A DNA stretch of 64,000 nucleotides from Pseudomonas lini (GTDB taxonomy: Bacteria > Pseudomonadota > Gammaproteobacteria > Pseudomonadales > Pseudomonadaceae), in contig NZ_JAUSSR010000010.1 in NCBI RefSeq assembly GCF_030812475.1, positions 62,001 through 126,000 on the forward strand. Reading direction: 5' to 3'. Made by a program: the position numbers and the translations under genes. The notes under the pieces are model-generated. The model saw only the letters and a program-made list of their open reading frames with translations, ran no database searches and had not been told where the DNA came from. Below, one piece after another: positions 47,315 to 57,234 of this stretch. The first letter of the stretch is position 1. Each line of letters starts with the position of its first letter.

Positions 47315-49261
47315 TCAGACGCGGAAGGCCTGAACGGCTGTATGCAACCGGCCGCCCAGCACCAACAAATGCTCGCCTTGCTCCCGCCCCTGGCCGATGC
47401 GCAGCAAGTTATCCCCACCCAGCTGGTGAATCCGCTCGCTGTGATCACGGATTTCGCTGACCGCACCGCTCTGCTGAGCGGTGATATCGGCGATGCGCAC
47501 GGCGGTCTCGGAAATGGTCTGGATCGCCCCGACGATTTTATCCAGCGCACCGTCCGCCGCCTGCGCCTGATTGGCCGTCGCTTCGGCATGTTCGACCTGG
47601 GCGCGCATGCCGTCCACCGAGTGCCGCGCGGCGGTTTGCAGGCCGGCGATCAAGGTTTGAATCTCTGCGGTCGCCCGGGCAGTGCGTTGCGCCAGTGAGC
47701 GGACCTCTTCGGCCACCACCGCAAATCCGCGACCCATTTCTCCGGCACGGGCGGCTTCGATGGCGGCGTTAAGGGCCAGCAGGTTGGTCTGGTCGGCAAT
47801 GGAGCGGATCACCGTCAGCACGCCACCGATGGTTGCCGATTCCTCGGCCAGGTGTTCGATCATCTGCGCGTTGCCCTGCACTTCACCCACCAATGCATGC
47901 AGCCCGGTGAGGCTCAGGCCGATGACCTTCTGCCCGTGCTCCACCGCCATTCCGGCATGACGACTGGCGTCGGCGGCCTGGCTGGCATCGCCGGCGACCT
48001 GTTGAATGGTCGCTTCCAGTTCACCGAGGGAGTCGCGTATCAATGCCGTGTCGCCCGCCTGATGCTCGGCGCCGCCATGCAGGTTGCTGCTCAACTCGGC
48101 CAGGGCTCGGCTGCTGTCGGCGACCTGCTCGGCGTTGACGCGAATGGTGCCCACCAGATCCACCAGATAGGCCCGCAGGCGATTGAGCGAGGCTTGAATG
48201 TCATGCAGTTCGCGATTGGTCTTGCCCAATTCAATGTCCTGGCTGAAATCGCCCTCGGCCCAGGTCGACAGGGCCGGCGCCAGACTGGTCAGGGTCCGCG
48301 CCAGGCGTCGCTGCAGGGTATCGATGAGCAAGGCAATCAACAGAATCAGGCCGATCATCACCCCTTGTATCAACCGTACTTCCCCCTGGATCTGCCCGTG
48401 CTGGGCGCGGACCACCGGTTCCAGTCCGGCAATGGCCTGTTGCACGGCGGCGATTTTCAGGTGAGTGGCGGCGCTGAGGTCGGCGCGTTTGCGGATCTGG
48501 TCGCGGGTGCGGGCAAGCTCCGCAGGATAACGGGTCAGCAGGCTATTGAATTCACGCTTGAGGCTGACGCCAGCATCTTCTGCGACAGTTTTTTCGGTGT
48601 TTTCCAGGCCCATCATCGCCGCGAAATCATCCGTGCCGGATTCGCTACTGGCAGGTACGCCCAGTAATGGCAAAGCGCCCAGTCGTTCGCCTTGAATACG
48701 AATGTTGGCGACTTCATGCTCGACATCGGCGGCCAGTTCGCTGCGTCCGCTGCTGACCAGCTTGTCCCGTGCCAGCGACAGTTTGCCCAGGTGCCGGGAC
48801 GCGGAAAGCAATGGCATCAGGTAAGCCACGTTACCGCTGGCGTACTGGGTGAGCTGGTCAAGGCTGGCCCCCAGTTCGCGTTCGGCTTGCAGCAGCAATG
48901 CCTGCGGATCACCCGCGAGCTTGCCGGCAGCCAACAGCTCGGTTTTGCTGTATTCATCCAGATTCGACAGGCTCGGGCGCAAGGTCTCGGCCAATGCCGG
49001 CGGTAACTCGCCGAGTGCCTTGTGCAGGCTGTCGATAGCCTGAGCGGCGCTGCTAAGGCGCAGGGCATCACCGCTGGCAAGGTAATCCTCGATGTTGCGT
49101 GCGACGTCATCCTGAAATTGCCGGGACAGGCCCAGATAGCGTTCCATCAATAGATAGGGACGTTCCAGGGCCTTTTGCGACCACCACAGGGTGGCGCCAA
49201 GGGCCACGCACACGGCGACTAACAGAAAGGTATTGAGATTGGTCAGCAACTTCAGGTGCAT
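47315..49261 (-). CDS. Methyl-accepting chemotaxis protein (CtpL-like)
   Basis: A 648-aa chemoreceptor. TM1 is near residues 8-28 ([16 protein letters not shown]). A large helical periplasmic sensor spans ~30-300, TM2 is [16 protein letters not shown] near residue 305, followed by HAMP, and the cytoplasmic signalling hairpin has the conserved tip [32 protein letters not shown]. Position between gcbA and dsbD matches PA4844 (ctpL, a phosphate-starvation receptor in P. aeruginosa), but I cannot confirm the ligand from sequence. ATG at 49261 is chosen over an adjacent GTG. Confidence 0.93.
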   Translation of the reverse strand: MHLKLLTNLNTFLLVAVCVALGATLWWSQKALERPYLLMERYLGLSRQFQDDVARNIEDYLASGDALRLSSAAQAIDSLHKALGELPPALAETLRPSLSNLDEYSKTELLAAGKLAGDPQALLLQAERELGASLDQLTQYASGNVAYLMPLLSASRHLGKLSLARDKLVSSGRSELAADVEHEVANIRIQGERLGALPLLGVPASSESGTDDFAAMMGLENTEKTVAEDAGVSLKREFNSLLTRYPAELARTRDQIRKRADLSAATHLKIAAVQQAIAGLEPVVRAQHGQIQGEVRLIQGVMIGLILLIALLIDTLQRRLARTLTSLAPALSTWAEGDFSQDIELGKTNRELHDIQASLNRLRAYLVDLVGTIRVNAEQVADSSRALAELSSNLHGGAEHQAGDTALIRDSLGELEATIQQVAGDASQAADASRHAGMAVEHGQKVIGLSLTGLHALVGEVQGNAQMIEHLAEESATIGGVLTVIRSIADQTNLLALNAAIEAARAGEMGRGFAVVAEEVRSLAQRTARATAEIQTLIAGLQTAARHSVDGMRAQVEHAEATANQAQAADGALDKIVGAIQTISETAVRIADITAQQSGAVSEIRDHSERIHQLGGDNLLRIGQGREQGEHLLVLGGRLHTAVQAFRV

Positions 49262-49309
49262 CACGGCACTACCAACGGCAGGTAAGTGCCTGAAGTTATT
49301 GCGTTTGTG

Positions 49310-50980
49310 TTACAGGGTAATGACCGATTCAGTCCATTCCGCGGAAAAGATGGCACTTTGCTTTGACGTTCGCGCCGCCTGTACGCGGTTGCGTCCGGCA
49401 TGTTTGGCACGGTACAGCGCCTCGTCAGCCTGACTGGCCATCATCAGGCCGTCGGCGTTTTCGCACAGCTCGACGACCCCGGCACTGAAGGTGCACCAGA
49501 GGTCCTGGGGTTGGGCCGGGTAATGGATTTCGGCAAAACGCTGACGGATTTCCTCGAGCACTTTATAAGCCGATTCGAGGTTGGTGTCCGGCATCACGAT
49601 GGCGAACTCTTCACCGCCATAACGGCCGATGAAGTCCGTCTTGCGCAAGCGTTGCTTGAGGAACAGTGCCAGGCTTTTTATCACCCGGTCGCCCATGGGA
49701 TGACCGTGGCTGTCGTTGACCCGTTTGAAGTGGTCGATATCGAGCATTGCAAAGCTCAGGGGCTTGCTTTCACGACGGGCGCGGAAGCTGCAGTCTTCGA
49801 GCAGTTGCAGGATGTGCGTGTGATTGTAGAGGCCGGTGAGGCTGTCGCGAACCATCCGCGCCTTGAGATTGCGCGCCCGCACCGCGCGATTACGCACGGT
49901 GGTGATCAGGTGTCGGGGCTTGATTGGCTTGGTCAGGAAATCGTCGCCGCCCTCGCTCATGGCATCGAGTTGCTTGTCCAGATCGTCTTCGGCGGACAGG
50001 TAAATGATCGGCACGCTGACGTAGCGATCATTGTGACGGATCACCTTGGCCAGTTCAGTACCGGTGCAGGCCGGCATGTACATGTCGAGGATGATCAGGT
50101 CCGGCTGGAAGTCTGCCAGCTCGGCCATTGTCTGGATCGGCTCGATCAAGGTCCGGGTGACGATCCCGGCGCTGTTGAGCAAGCGTTCGGTGTGCAATGC
50201 CTGGGCGCGGGAGTCATCGATGATCAGCACTTTGTAAGGTTCGTACTGGGCGACGCAGGTCAGGACTTCGATTTTTTCCAGCAGACTCGACGCTTCGAGG
50301 GTGCCGGTCAGGAACTCTTGGCCGCCGGCGCGCACCGCGGCGAGGCGGGTAGGCGTGTCGGTTTCCTGCACGCTGAAAAACAGCAGCGGCAACGGTTCGT
50401 CCAGCCCGATCTGGGCTTCGGCGGCCAGTTTCAGGCCCATGCCGGCACCACTGAAGTTTACGTCCATGACGATCGCCGCGGGCAAGCGCTCGACCAACGA
50501 GGCGCGAAAAGCCGCCACGCTGTCCAGGGATTGGGCGCTGAGCCCGAAAAACTCCAGCTGCCTGGCCAGGCGCTCGGCGCGATCGTGATCCTGCAGCGCC
50601 ACATAGATCGGCTTGCGCAACGGCGGCAGGAAGGTTTGCTCGAACTGGTCACCATGGCGCAGGCCGGTGCGCGACAAGCGCTGCATCAGGTGATTGAGGT
50701 CATTGATCAGATCACTGTTCAGGCGTCCGCGATTGGCGTCGACCGCCTGCAACGACTGGCCGATGAGGCGTGCCAACTGGATATGTTCCGGTTGTTCGAA
50801 GCGCTCGGCAAAACGCAGCAGGCGCAGGTTGGCCTCGCTCAGTTCCGATAAGTCGGTGTTGGACCACTCGTTGCGTTGCAGACGCTGCCATATTTCAAGA
50901 ATTTGACGTGCCTGATGAATCACCCGCTGGGCAAAGTGCTGCTTGAGGCGCTCACGGCTAGGGTCTTCTGGCTCGGTCAT
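49310..50980 (-). CDS. gcbA: Diguanylate cyclase with two receiver domains (GcbA)
   Basis: A 556-aa protein. An N-terminal helical region (MTEPEDPSRERLKQHFAQRV) is followed by a degenerate receiver (~115-225), a canonical receiver with DLIILDMYMPACTG (~255-370) and a GGDEF domain with the active site GGEEF. An inhibitory I-site RKTD lies five residues before GGEEF, so it can both make cyclic-di-GMP and be inhibited by it. Architecture and position match P. fluorescens GcbA and P. aeruginosa AdcA/PA4843, which promote surface attachment. The start is by family resemblance; its ribosome site is weak and a start 22 codons earlier is possible. Confidence 0.9.
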   Translation of the reverse strand: MTEPEDPSRERLKQHFAQRVIHQARQILEIWQRLQRNEWSNTDLSELSEANLRLLRFAERFEQPEHIQLARLIGQSLQAVDANRGRLNSDLINDLNHLMQRLSRTGLRHGDQFEQTFLPPLRKPIYVALQDHDRAERLARQLEFFGLSAQSLDSVAAFRASLVERLPAAIVMDVNFSGAGMGLKLAAEAQIGLDEPLPLLFFSVQETDTPTRLAAVRAGGQEFLTGTLEASSLLEKIEVLTCVAQYEPYKVLIIDDSRAQALHTERLLNSAGIVTRTLIEPIQTMAELADFQPDLIILDMYMPACTGTELAKVIRHNDRYVSVPIIYLSAEDDLDKQLDAMSEGGDDFLTKPIKPRHLITTVRNRAVRARNLKARMVRDSLTGLYNHTHILQLLEDCSFRARRESKPLSFAMLDIDHFKRVNDSHGHPMGDRVIKSLALFLKQRLRKTDFIGRYGGEEFAIVMPDTNLESAYKVLEEIRQRFAEIHYPAQPQDLWCTFSAGVVELCENADGLMMASQADEALYRAKHAGRNRVQAARTSKQSAIFSAEWTESVITL

Positions 50981-51267
50981 ATCCTGACTACTAGTGAAGG
51001 GGCACGCTGAGGTCGATGGTGGCTCTATGCTAGCACCACTTTTCATGTGGATGAGTGTCGCACGTCAATAATCTGCAAAGCGACCTCATTCAGTTTGTGG
51101 CCGACTGGTCGGATAGGCTCGCAGCCGTGCTTCATTTATAGTGGCCGCTCGATCGCGCCCGTTGCGCGGCTCGCCTCTTGCTCTGGATTTAATGCACGGC
51201 AAACGAGGCACGATGGCGTAGGGTTGTGGTCGAACCGATGAACTCAAGTGATTGAAAGGATATCGCC

Positions 51268-52335
51268 ATGCTGGACTGGAAGAACCGCGCGGGCAGCGCG
51301 CCTGAACGTGCCGCTGAACCGAAATCGGCCACCCGCAGTTATTTTGGCGGCCTGTTGTTCAGCCGGGCGCTGGCCACGCTGATCGGCCTGTACCTGCTGG
51401 TTACGATTGTGTTGGGTTGGTACTGGAGCCAGGAACCTGCGCTGTTCCCGGTTCAACAGAATGCCCAGGTGGCTGCCGAGAAAGAAGGCAAGCAGATGGT
51501 CATCGGCTATACCACGGTGGAAACGCTGAAGACCGTCGCCGATACCTTACTGACCAAACCGGGCGGTTATATTTCCAATGACCGTTTCCCGCCGGGCCTG
51601 TGGATGGATAACACGCCTAGCTGGGAATATGGCGTGCTGGTCCAGGTTCGTGACCTGAGCCGCGCGCTGCGAAAGGACTTCGCCCGCTCCCAGTCGCAGT
51701 CTACCGAAGACGCCGATCTGGCCAAGGCCGAGCCGCGTTTCAACTTCGACAACAGAAGCTGGGTACTGCCCTCCAGCGAGTCTGAATATCAGGAAGGGAT
51801 CAAGTCCCTGAGCCGTTATCAGGCTCGCCTGTCCGATCCGAGTCAGAAAAGCGCGTTGTTCTATGCCCGCGCCGACAACCTGAACAACTGGCTGGGCGAT
51901 GTCGGCACCCGTCTGGGGTCGTTGTCGCAAAGGCTGTCGGCCAGCGTTGGCCGGGTCAAACTCAATACCGCGCTGAAAACCGAAGTGGTTGCGCCAGGTC
52001 AGGTTCCGCAGGTCGACGAAGAAATCGTCGAAACCCCGTGGATGCAGATCGATAACGTGTTCTACGAAGCCCGCGGCCAGGCCTGGGCACTCTCCCATCT
52101 GCTGCGCGCGATCGAAGTCGACTTCGCCGATGTGCTGGCCAAGAAGAACGCCACGGTGAGCGTGCGCCAGATCATTCGTGAACTGGAAGCCTCGCAAGAA
52201 GCGGTCTGGAGCCCGATGATCCTCAACGGCAGCGGTTTTGGGGTGCTGGCCAACCACTCGCTGGTCATGGCCAATTACATCTCCCGGGCCAACGCCGCTG
52301 TCATCGATTTGCGGCAATTGCTCAATCAGGGCTGA
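51268..52335 (+). CDS. DUF2333 family protein
   Basis: A 355-aa protein with one N-terminal membrane helix (ALATLIGLYLLVTIVLGWYW, ~34-53) and the rest outside the cytoplasm. DUF2333 features include TLLTKPGGYISNDRFPPGLWMDN near residue 93, WEYGVLVQVRDLSRALRKDF, and IDNVFYEARGQAWALSHLL. The function is unknown. The gene lies next to gcbA divergently and four bases upstream of the NUDIX gene, the same neighbours as in P. aeruginosa. Confidence 0.92.
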   Translation: MLDWKNRAGSAPERAAEPKSATRSYFGGLLFSRALATLIGLYLLVTIVLGWYWSQEPALFPVQQNAQVAAEKEGKQMVIGYTTVETLKTVADTLLTKPGGYISNDRFPPGLWMDNTPSWEYGVLVQVRDLSRALRKDFARSQSQSTEDADLAKAEPRFNFDNRSWVLPSSESEYQEGIKSLSRYQARLSDPSQKSALFYARADNLNNWLGDVGTRLGSLSQRLSASVGRVKLNTALKTEVVAPGQVPQVDEEIVETPWMQIDNVFYEARGQAWALSHLLRAIEVDFADVLAKKNATVSVRQIIRELEASQEAVWSPMILNGSGFGVLANHSLVMANYISRANAAVIDLRQLLNQG

Positions 52336-52338
52336 GTC

Positions 52339-52899
52339 ATGGTTGATAGCTCCATCGATGGACTGCGCGAGGCCGCCCATCGCGCGGCCTCGGATGCCGA
52401 ACAGATCGCCTGGGTCGACGAGCAGGACAACCTGCTCGGTGCCCTGGTCCGTTCCGAGCTGCGCGAGCGCGGGCTGATCGGGCGTGGTACTTACATCATG
52501 CTGTTCAATAGCGCCGGTGAACTCTGCGTGCATCGGCGCACGTTGAGCAAAGCGATTTACCCGGGCTACTGGGACGTGGCAGCCGGCGGTATGGTGCTGG
52601 CCACCGAGACATACGCCGAATCGGCGGCCCGTGAGCTGGAAGAAGAGCTTGGGGTGAGCGGTGTGGAGCTGGCGGCCCATGATCACTTTTTCTTCGAGGA
52701 CACCGGCAACCGACTCTGGTGTTCGGCGTTTTCGGCGGTGTGGGACGGTCCCTTGATCCTGCAACCGGAGGAAGTGCTCGAAGCGCACTTCATGCCCATC
52801 GATCAGGTCCTGTTGGAAATCCAGCAAAAGCCTTATTGCCCGGACTCTCTGGCGGCCTTGCAGCGCTATCTCCGTTCCCGTGGGCCGCACGTCGCATAA
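52339..52899 (+). CDS. NUDIX hydrolase (YfcD-like)
   Basis: A 186-aa NUDIX enzyme. The NUDIX box runs from the second Gly of AAGGMVLATE through TYAESAARELEEELGV, so all metal-binding glutamates are present. The preceding RRTLSKAIYPGYWD and the spacing resemble the isopentenyl-diphosphate isomerase-like YfcD subgroup. The substrate is unknown. It is in an apparent operon with the DUF2333 gene (three-base gap). Confidence 0.92.
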   Translation: MVDSSIDGLREAAHRAASDAEQIAWVDEQDNLLGALVRSELRERGLIGRGTYIMLFNSAGELCVHRRTLSKAIYPGYWDVAAGGMVLATETYAESAARELEEELGVSGVELAAHDHFFFEDTGNRLWCSAFSAVWDGPLILQPEEVLEAHFMPIDQVLLEIQQKPYCPDSLAALQRYLRSRGPHVA

Positions 52900-52990
52900 G
52901 CGGCATAAATTGGCGCCGATTGGCTCTTAGCAAGTCGGCTTTTTGCCGTTACACTGCGCGACCTTTTCAAGCTGAACCGGTATTGCTTAT

Positions 52991-53092
52991 TGTAGGAGCG
53001 AGCTTGCTCGCGAAGAACGCAAGGACGACGCGTGCTGCCTGATGCCGCGCGTTATCGTTGACGTTTTTTCGCTGGCAAGCCAGCTCCCACAG
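52991..53092. repeat. Mixed REP pair (two subtypes facing each other)
   Basis: A GTAGGAGCGAGCTTGCTCGCGA element faces a TTCGCTGGCAAGCCAGCTCCC element. The two belong to different subtypes and cannot pair along their full length. Confidence 0.8.
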
Positions 53093-53192
53093 GGGTGTAC
53101 AGGTTCAGTAGCGCTGCCCCTGCCTGAGTGGGGTTTCGCGGTCGATGGCACAGCTGCCGCGACCAGTCTTTGTCCTCCCGAGAGGATTGCCG

Positions 53193-53564
53193 GTGGCCAA
53201 AAAAGCCGCATCCTTCGCCGCCCTTGGTGGCCTGGTATTTTCCACCGACGCAGGTCGTCATTGCCCGGATTGCAGTAAACCGGTGGATGCCTGCATCTGC
53301 AAACAGACCGTTATCCCGGCCGGCGACGGCATCGCTCGCGTGCGTCGCGAAAGCAAGGGGCGTGGCGGCAAGACGGTGACGACCATCACCGGCGTGCCGT
53401 TGGCCGAGGACGCGCTCAAGGACCTGGCGACCACGTTGAAAAAACGTTGCGGGACCGGCGGAGCGTTGAAAGACGGCATCATTGAAATCCAGGGCGACCA
53501 TGTCGAGCTACTCTTGGCCGAACTGATCAAGCACGGTTTCAAGGCAAAGAAGTCCGGCGGCTAG
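53193..53564 (+). CDS. yciH: SUI1/YciH-type translation initiation factor
   Basis: A 123-aa protein of the eIF1/SUI1 family. I start at the GTG giving MAKKAASFAALGGLVFSTDAG, preceded by AGAGGA at six bases. An N-terminal metal-like CPDCSKPVDACIC segment is followed by the SUI1 core (GRGGKTVTTITGVPL, LKKRCGTGGALKDGIIEIQG). In E. coli YciH influences start-codon fidelity and stress translation. It lies between the NUDIX gene and speA. Confidence 0.93.
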   Translation: MAKKAASFAALGGLVFSTDAGRHCPDCSKPVDACICKQTVIPAGDGIARVRRESKGRGGKTVTTITGVPLAEDALKDLATTLKKRCGTGGALKDGIIEIQGDHVELLLAELIKHGFKAKKSGG

Positions 53565-53569
53565 CAGCT

Positions 53570-53641
53570 TCTGTGAAAACCACCCTTGGCTGGATCCGGT
53601 CCTGACAGCAGGTCTGGCGTCGTCTACATGGTTTTCACAGA
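53570..53641. repeat. 13-bp perfect inverted repeat between yciH and speA
   Basis: TCTGTGAAAACCA (53570-53582) and TGGTTTTCACAGA (53629-53641) flank 46 bases that hold a small CCTG/CAGG hairpin. It begins six bases past the yciH stop. It could be a transcription terminator hairpin, a speA leader structure, or a tiny mobile repeat; no further copy was noticed in this window. Confidence 0.7.
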
Positions 53642-53778
53642 GCCTGTTCTGACCGGTTTCTAAACTCACCGCGATCAGCGAGGTCTATCCCCTCGTTGAC
53701 GAACCGTCATTTTCATTCTTTAGACTGCGCCGGCCTGAACCCAGGCGACGCTCTATGACTTCTTTATAGGGGACTTCA

Positions 53779-55692
53779 ATGTCCGTACGACGCACACGCA
53801 AAGACGATGGCAGCCAATGGACAGTTGCGGACAGCCGCAGTGTTTACGGGATTCGCCATTGGGGGGCCGGGTATTTCGCGATCAATGATGCCGGTCGCGT
53901 CGAAGTTCGTCCGAACGGTCCGGCCAGTTCGCCTATCGACCTGTTCGAGCAAGTCGACCAGCTGCGTAAAAGCGGCCTGTCCTTGCCGTTGCTGGTGCGT
54001 TTTCCTGACATTCTGCAAGACCGCGTGCGTCAGCTGACCGGTGCCTTCGACGCCAATATCGAGCGCCTCGAATACCAGAGCAAGTACACCGCGCTGTACC
54101 CGATCAAAGTGAACCAGCAGGAAGCGGTGATCGAAAACATCATTGCCACCCAGAATGTTTCCATCGGCCTTGAAGCCGGCTCCAAGCCCGAGCTGCTGGC
54201 GGTGCTGGCGCTCGCACCGAAAGGCGGCACCATCGTCTGCAACGGTTACAAGGACCGCGAGTTCATCCGTCTGGCGCTGATGGGCCAGAAACTCGGTCAC
54301 AACGTTTTCATCGTCATCGAGAAAGAATCCGAGGTCGAGCTGGTGATCGAAGAGGCCGCCTCTTTGAAGGTCAAGCCTCAAGTCGGCCTGCGTGTACGCC
54401 TGTCGTCCCTGGCGTCGAGCAAGTGGGCGGACACCGGCGGCGAAAAATCCAAGTTCGGGCTGTCGGCGGCGCAACTGCTGTCGGTGGTCGAGCGTTTCCG
54501 CGCCGCGGGCCTGGATCAGGGCATTCGCCTGCTGCACTTCCACATGGGTTCGCAGATCGCCAACCTGGCGGACTACCAGCACGGCTTCAAGGAAGCGATC
54601 CGTTACTACGGCGAGTTGCGCAACCTCGGCCTGCCAGTGGACCACATCGACGTCGGCGGCGGTTTGGGCGTGGACTACGACGGTACCCATTCGCGTAACG
54701 CCAGCTCGATCAACTACGACATGGACGATTACGCCGGTGTCGTGGTCGGGATGCTCAAGGAATTCTGCGATGCGCAGAGCCTGCCGCACCCGAACATCTT
54801 TTCCGAGAGTGGCCGGTCCCTGACCGCGCACCACGCCATGCTCGTGGTGCAGGTGACCGACGTCGAGAAACACAACGACGACGTGCCGCAGATCGAGAAC
54901 AAGGAAGCACTGCCGGAAACCGTACAGTGGCTGGTTGACCTCCTGGGGCCGACCGACATCGAGATGGTCACCGAAACCTATTGGCGCGCCACGCACTACA
55001 TGAGCGACGTCGCCACCCAATACGCCGATGGCAAGCTGACCCTGGCCGAGAAAGCCCTGGCCGAGCAATGCTACTTCGCCGTGTGCCGTCGCCTGCACAA
55101 CTCGCTGAAGGCCCGTCAGCGTTCGCACCGTCAGGTGCTCGACGAGCTCAACGACAAGCTGGCCGACAAGTACATCTGCAACTTCTCGGTGTTCCAGAGC
55201 CTGCCGGACACCTGGGCCATCGGCCAGGTGCTGCCGATTCTGCCGCTGCACCGTCTCGACGAAGAGCCGCTGCGTCGCGCGGTGCTGCAGGATCTGACCT
55301 GCGACTCCGACGGCAAGATCAAGCAATACGTCGACGAGCAGAGCATCGAAACCAGCCTGCCGGTTCACGGTTTGAACGAAGGTGAAGACTACCTGCTCGG
55401 TATCTTCCTGGTGGGTGCCTATCAGGAAATTCTCGGCGACATGCATAACCTGTTCGGTGACACCGACTCGGTGAACATCTACCAGAACGCCGACGGCAGC
55501 GTGTATCACGCGGGTATCGAAACCCACGACACCATCGAAGACATGCTGCGTTACGTGCACTTGTCGCCGGAAGAGTTGATGACCCACTACCGCGACAAGT
55601 GCGCCAGCGCCCGCATCACCGCCGCCGAGCGCACTCAGTTTCTCGATGCACTGCGTCTGGGTCTGACCCGTTCGTCTTACCTGTCCTCTTGA
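53779..55692 (+). CDS. speA: Biosynthetic arginine decarboxylase
   Basis: A 637-aa PLP-dependent fold-III decarboxylase producing agmatine for putrescine and spermidine synthesis. The PLP lysine lies in [10 protein letters not shown] near residue 110. Further motifs are [43 protein letters not shown] and [14 protein letters not shown]. It starts [16 protein letters not shown], the family start. It is monocistronic by appearance, with an inverted repeat upstream. Confidence 0.97.
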   Translation: MSVRRTRKDDGSQWTVADSRSVYGIRHWGAGYFAINDAGRVEVRPNGPASSPIDLFEQVDQLRKSGLSLPLLVRFPDILQDRVRQLTGAFDANIERLEYQSKYTALYPIKVNQQEAVIENIIATQNVSIGLEAGSKPELLAVLALAPKGGTIVCNGYKDREFIRLALMGQKLGHNVFIVIEKESEVELVIEEAASLKVKPQVGLRVRLSSLASSKWADTGGEKSKFGLSAAQLLSVVERFRAAGLDQGIRLLHFHMGSQIANLADYQHGFKEAIRYYGELRNLGLPVDHIDVGGGLGVDYDGTHSRNASSINYDMDDYAGVVVGMLKEFCDAQSLPHPNIFSESGRSLTAHHAMLVVQVTDVEKHNDDVPQIENKEALPETVQWLVDLLGPTDIEMVTETYWRATHYMSDVATQYADGKLTLAEKALAEQCYFAVCRRLHNSLKARQRSHRQVLDELNDKLADKYICNFSVFQSLPDTWAIGQVLPILPLHRLDEEPLRRAVLQDLTCDSDGKIKQYVDEQSIETSLPVHGLNEGEDYLLGIFLVGAYQEILGDMHNLFGDTDSVNIYQNADGSVYHAGIETHDTIEDMLRYVHLSPEELMTHYRDKCASARITAAERTQFLDALRLGLTRSSYLSS

Positions 55693-55728
55693 GGTAAGTC
55701 GTCGTTCTTATCGGGTTGTCTGAAAATG

Positions 55729-55745
55729 TTCCGCGCGCTGCGGAA
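55729..55745 (+). terminator. Possible terminator hairpin after speA
   Basis: TTCCGC and GCGGAA with a five-base loop, followed by ATTTC, 37 bases beyond the speA stop. The stem is short and the T-run poor. Confidence 0.35.
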
Positions 55746-55923
55746 ATTTCGGATGACCTGGTAGGACGGTTCTTTATCCTCGAAGGAAATTTCCCCGCTT
55801 TTGGCTATTAAAGGTATTTGGTCTTCTTTTCGCGTAGGCCATTTCCTAAGTTGTATTTCGCCTCTCTACTCGGCCATGTCTCTCGGCGAGAATCCCCGGC
55901 CGCCCTCCTGTAGAGAATCGCCG

Positions 55924-57234
55924 ATGTTCGATCCAGTCAACGAGCCTTCATTTCGTCTGGATGTAGCAGGTCTGTCCGACGCCTTCGAAGTCCTGGCCTT
56001 TACCGGTAGAGAAGCCATCAGCGAGCCTTTTGCGTTCGATGTGGACCTGCTGATAGATGACCCGACGCTTGACCTTGCCAGCCTCCTTTACCAACCGGCT
56101 TCTCTGCACATCGGGCCAGCGGAACACGCCATCCATGGACAACTGCACGAAATCGTCCAGCGTAACCATGGTCCGGGTGTCCGGCTCTGTCGCGTGCGGC
56201 TGGGGCCGAAACTGGCCTGCCTGTCCCAGCGTTTCAGCCAGCGAATTTTCAGCGCCCGCTCGGTGCCGCAGATCCTCAGTCAAATACTCCGGGAGCATGG
56301 CATCGCCGACAAGGATCGGCGCTTCGAGCTGAGCGGCGATTACCCGCCCCGTGATTTCTGTACGCAATACCGGGAATCGGACCTGCAGTTTCTCCAGCGT
56401 CTGTGCGCGCAGGAACGGCTTAACTATCATTTCGAGCACCATGCGGATGGGCACTGCGTGGTCTTCGGTGATGGTCAGGCGCATTTTCGCCTTGGCGAAC
56501 TGGCGAATTTTCGCGTCGACAGCGAGCAACCGGCAGTGCGGCAGTTTCAGCTTCAGGGGCAACGAACCGCCCAGGGTGCCGCAGGCCTTACCGACCTGTC
56601 GGCGCTGCGCAGTGGTCAACTGATGTCGCTGTCCGGCCACCCGGTCGCCAACTGGAATCAACTGTGGCTATTGACCCACATCGAACATCAGGGAAGCCAG
56701 GATCCAGTGGCTCCCTATGGCAATCATTTTCGCGCAATTCACCGGGAAGCGCCCCTGGTGTCGCCCCCTTGCGCGGCGAAACCACGCATGCACAGCCTGC
56801 AACGGGCCTGGGTCGTCGATGTCGAAGAGCCTCGACCGGATCCGTCCAGGCCGGTTGCCGTCCAGTTCGATTGGCTTTACCAGGGCGAGGGCGCGATCCC
56901 CAACCACTGTTGGCTGCCCTTGGCAAATGAACTGAACGCAACGGATTTGCCGCTGAGCGAGGGGACCGAGGTGGTGGTGAGTTTCATCGAGGGGGACCCG
57001 GATCAGCCGCTGATTACCGGTTTTCTTCACCTGCCAAAAGCTGTCGAAGAGTCTCCGCAGCCCCCTGCCACAGAGGACTGTCCGGCCGACGAAGGCTTAC
57101 TTCGAATGCTTCGCTCCGGCGAGCCCTTGACGCTGCTGTGCCTGCTACCGGGTGGCGGAAGTTTCACGCACTGCGCTGAAGTGTTCTGTACCTGCCGCGT
57201 GGCGACGCGATTTGGCCGGAGCGGTGCGGCATGA
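55924..57234 (+). CDS. Short type VI secretion VgrG-like spike protein
   Basis: A 436-aa VgrG family protein, starting MFDPVNEPSFRLDVAGL. Residues ~10-290 are the gp27-like base (REAISEPFAFDVDLL, YRESDLQFLQRLCAQERLNYHFEH). Residues ~300-385 are the gp5-like OB domain with VSFIEGDPDQPLITGF. The usual long beta-helix needle is missing. The protein ends after a short tail with LLCLLPGGGSFTHCAEVF and CTCR cysteines. The stop overlaps the DUF4123 gene, so it is not a simple truncation by frameshift. It would form or cap the T6SS puncturing device. No other T6SS gene is in the window, making it an orphan vgrG island. Confidence 0.88.
   Translation: MFDPVNEPSFRLDVAGLSDAFEVLAFTGREAISEPFAFDVDLLIDDPTLDLASLLYQPASLHIGPAEHAIHGQLHEIVQRNHGPGVRLCRVRLGPKLACLSQRFSQRIFSARSVPQILSQILREHGIADKDRRFELSGDYPPRDFCTQYRESDLQFLQRLCAQERLNYHFEHHADGHCVVFGDGQAHFRLGELANFRVDSEQPAVRQFQLQGQRTAQGAAGLTDLSALRSGQLMSLSGHPVANWNQLWLLTHIEHQGSQDPVAPYGNHFRAIHREAPLVSPPCAAKPRMHSLQRAWVVDVEEPRPDPSRPVAVQFDWLYQGEGAIPNHCWLPLANELNATDLPLSEGTEVVVSFIEGDPDQPLITGFLHLPKAVEESPQPPATEDCPADEGLLRMLRSGEPLTLLCLLPGGGSFTHCAEVFCTCRVATRFGRSGAA

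Noticed and set aside
53776-55587. A 603-codon open frame opposite speA.
   Set aside because: It mirrors speA codon by codon and has no family features; speA is certain.
55801-55923. An N-terminal extension of the VgrG-like protein by 41 residues.
   Set aside because: The extension is low-quality sequence without family similarity; the VgrG fold starts directly at MFDPVNEPSF.
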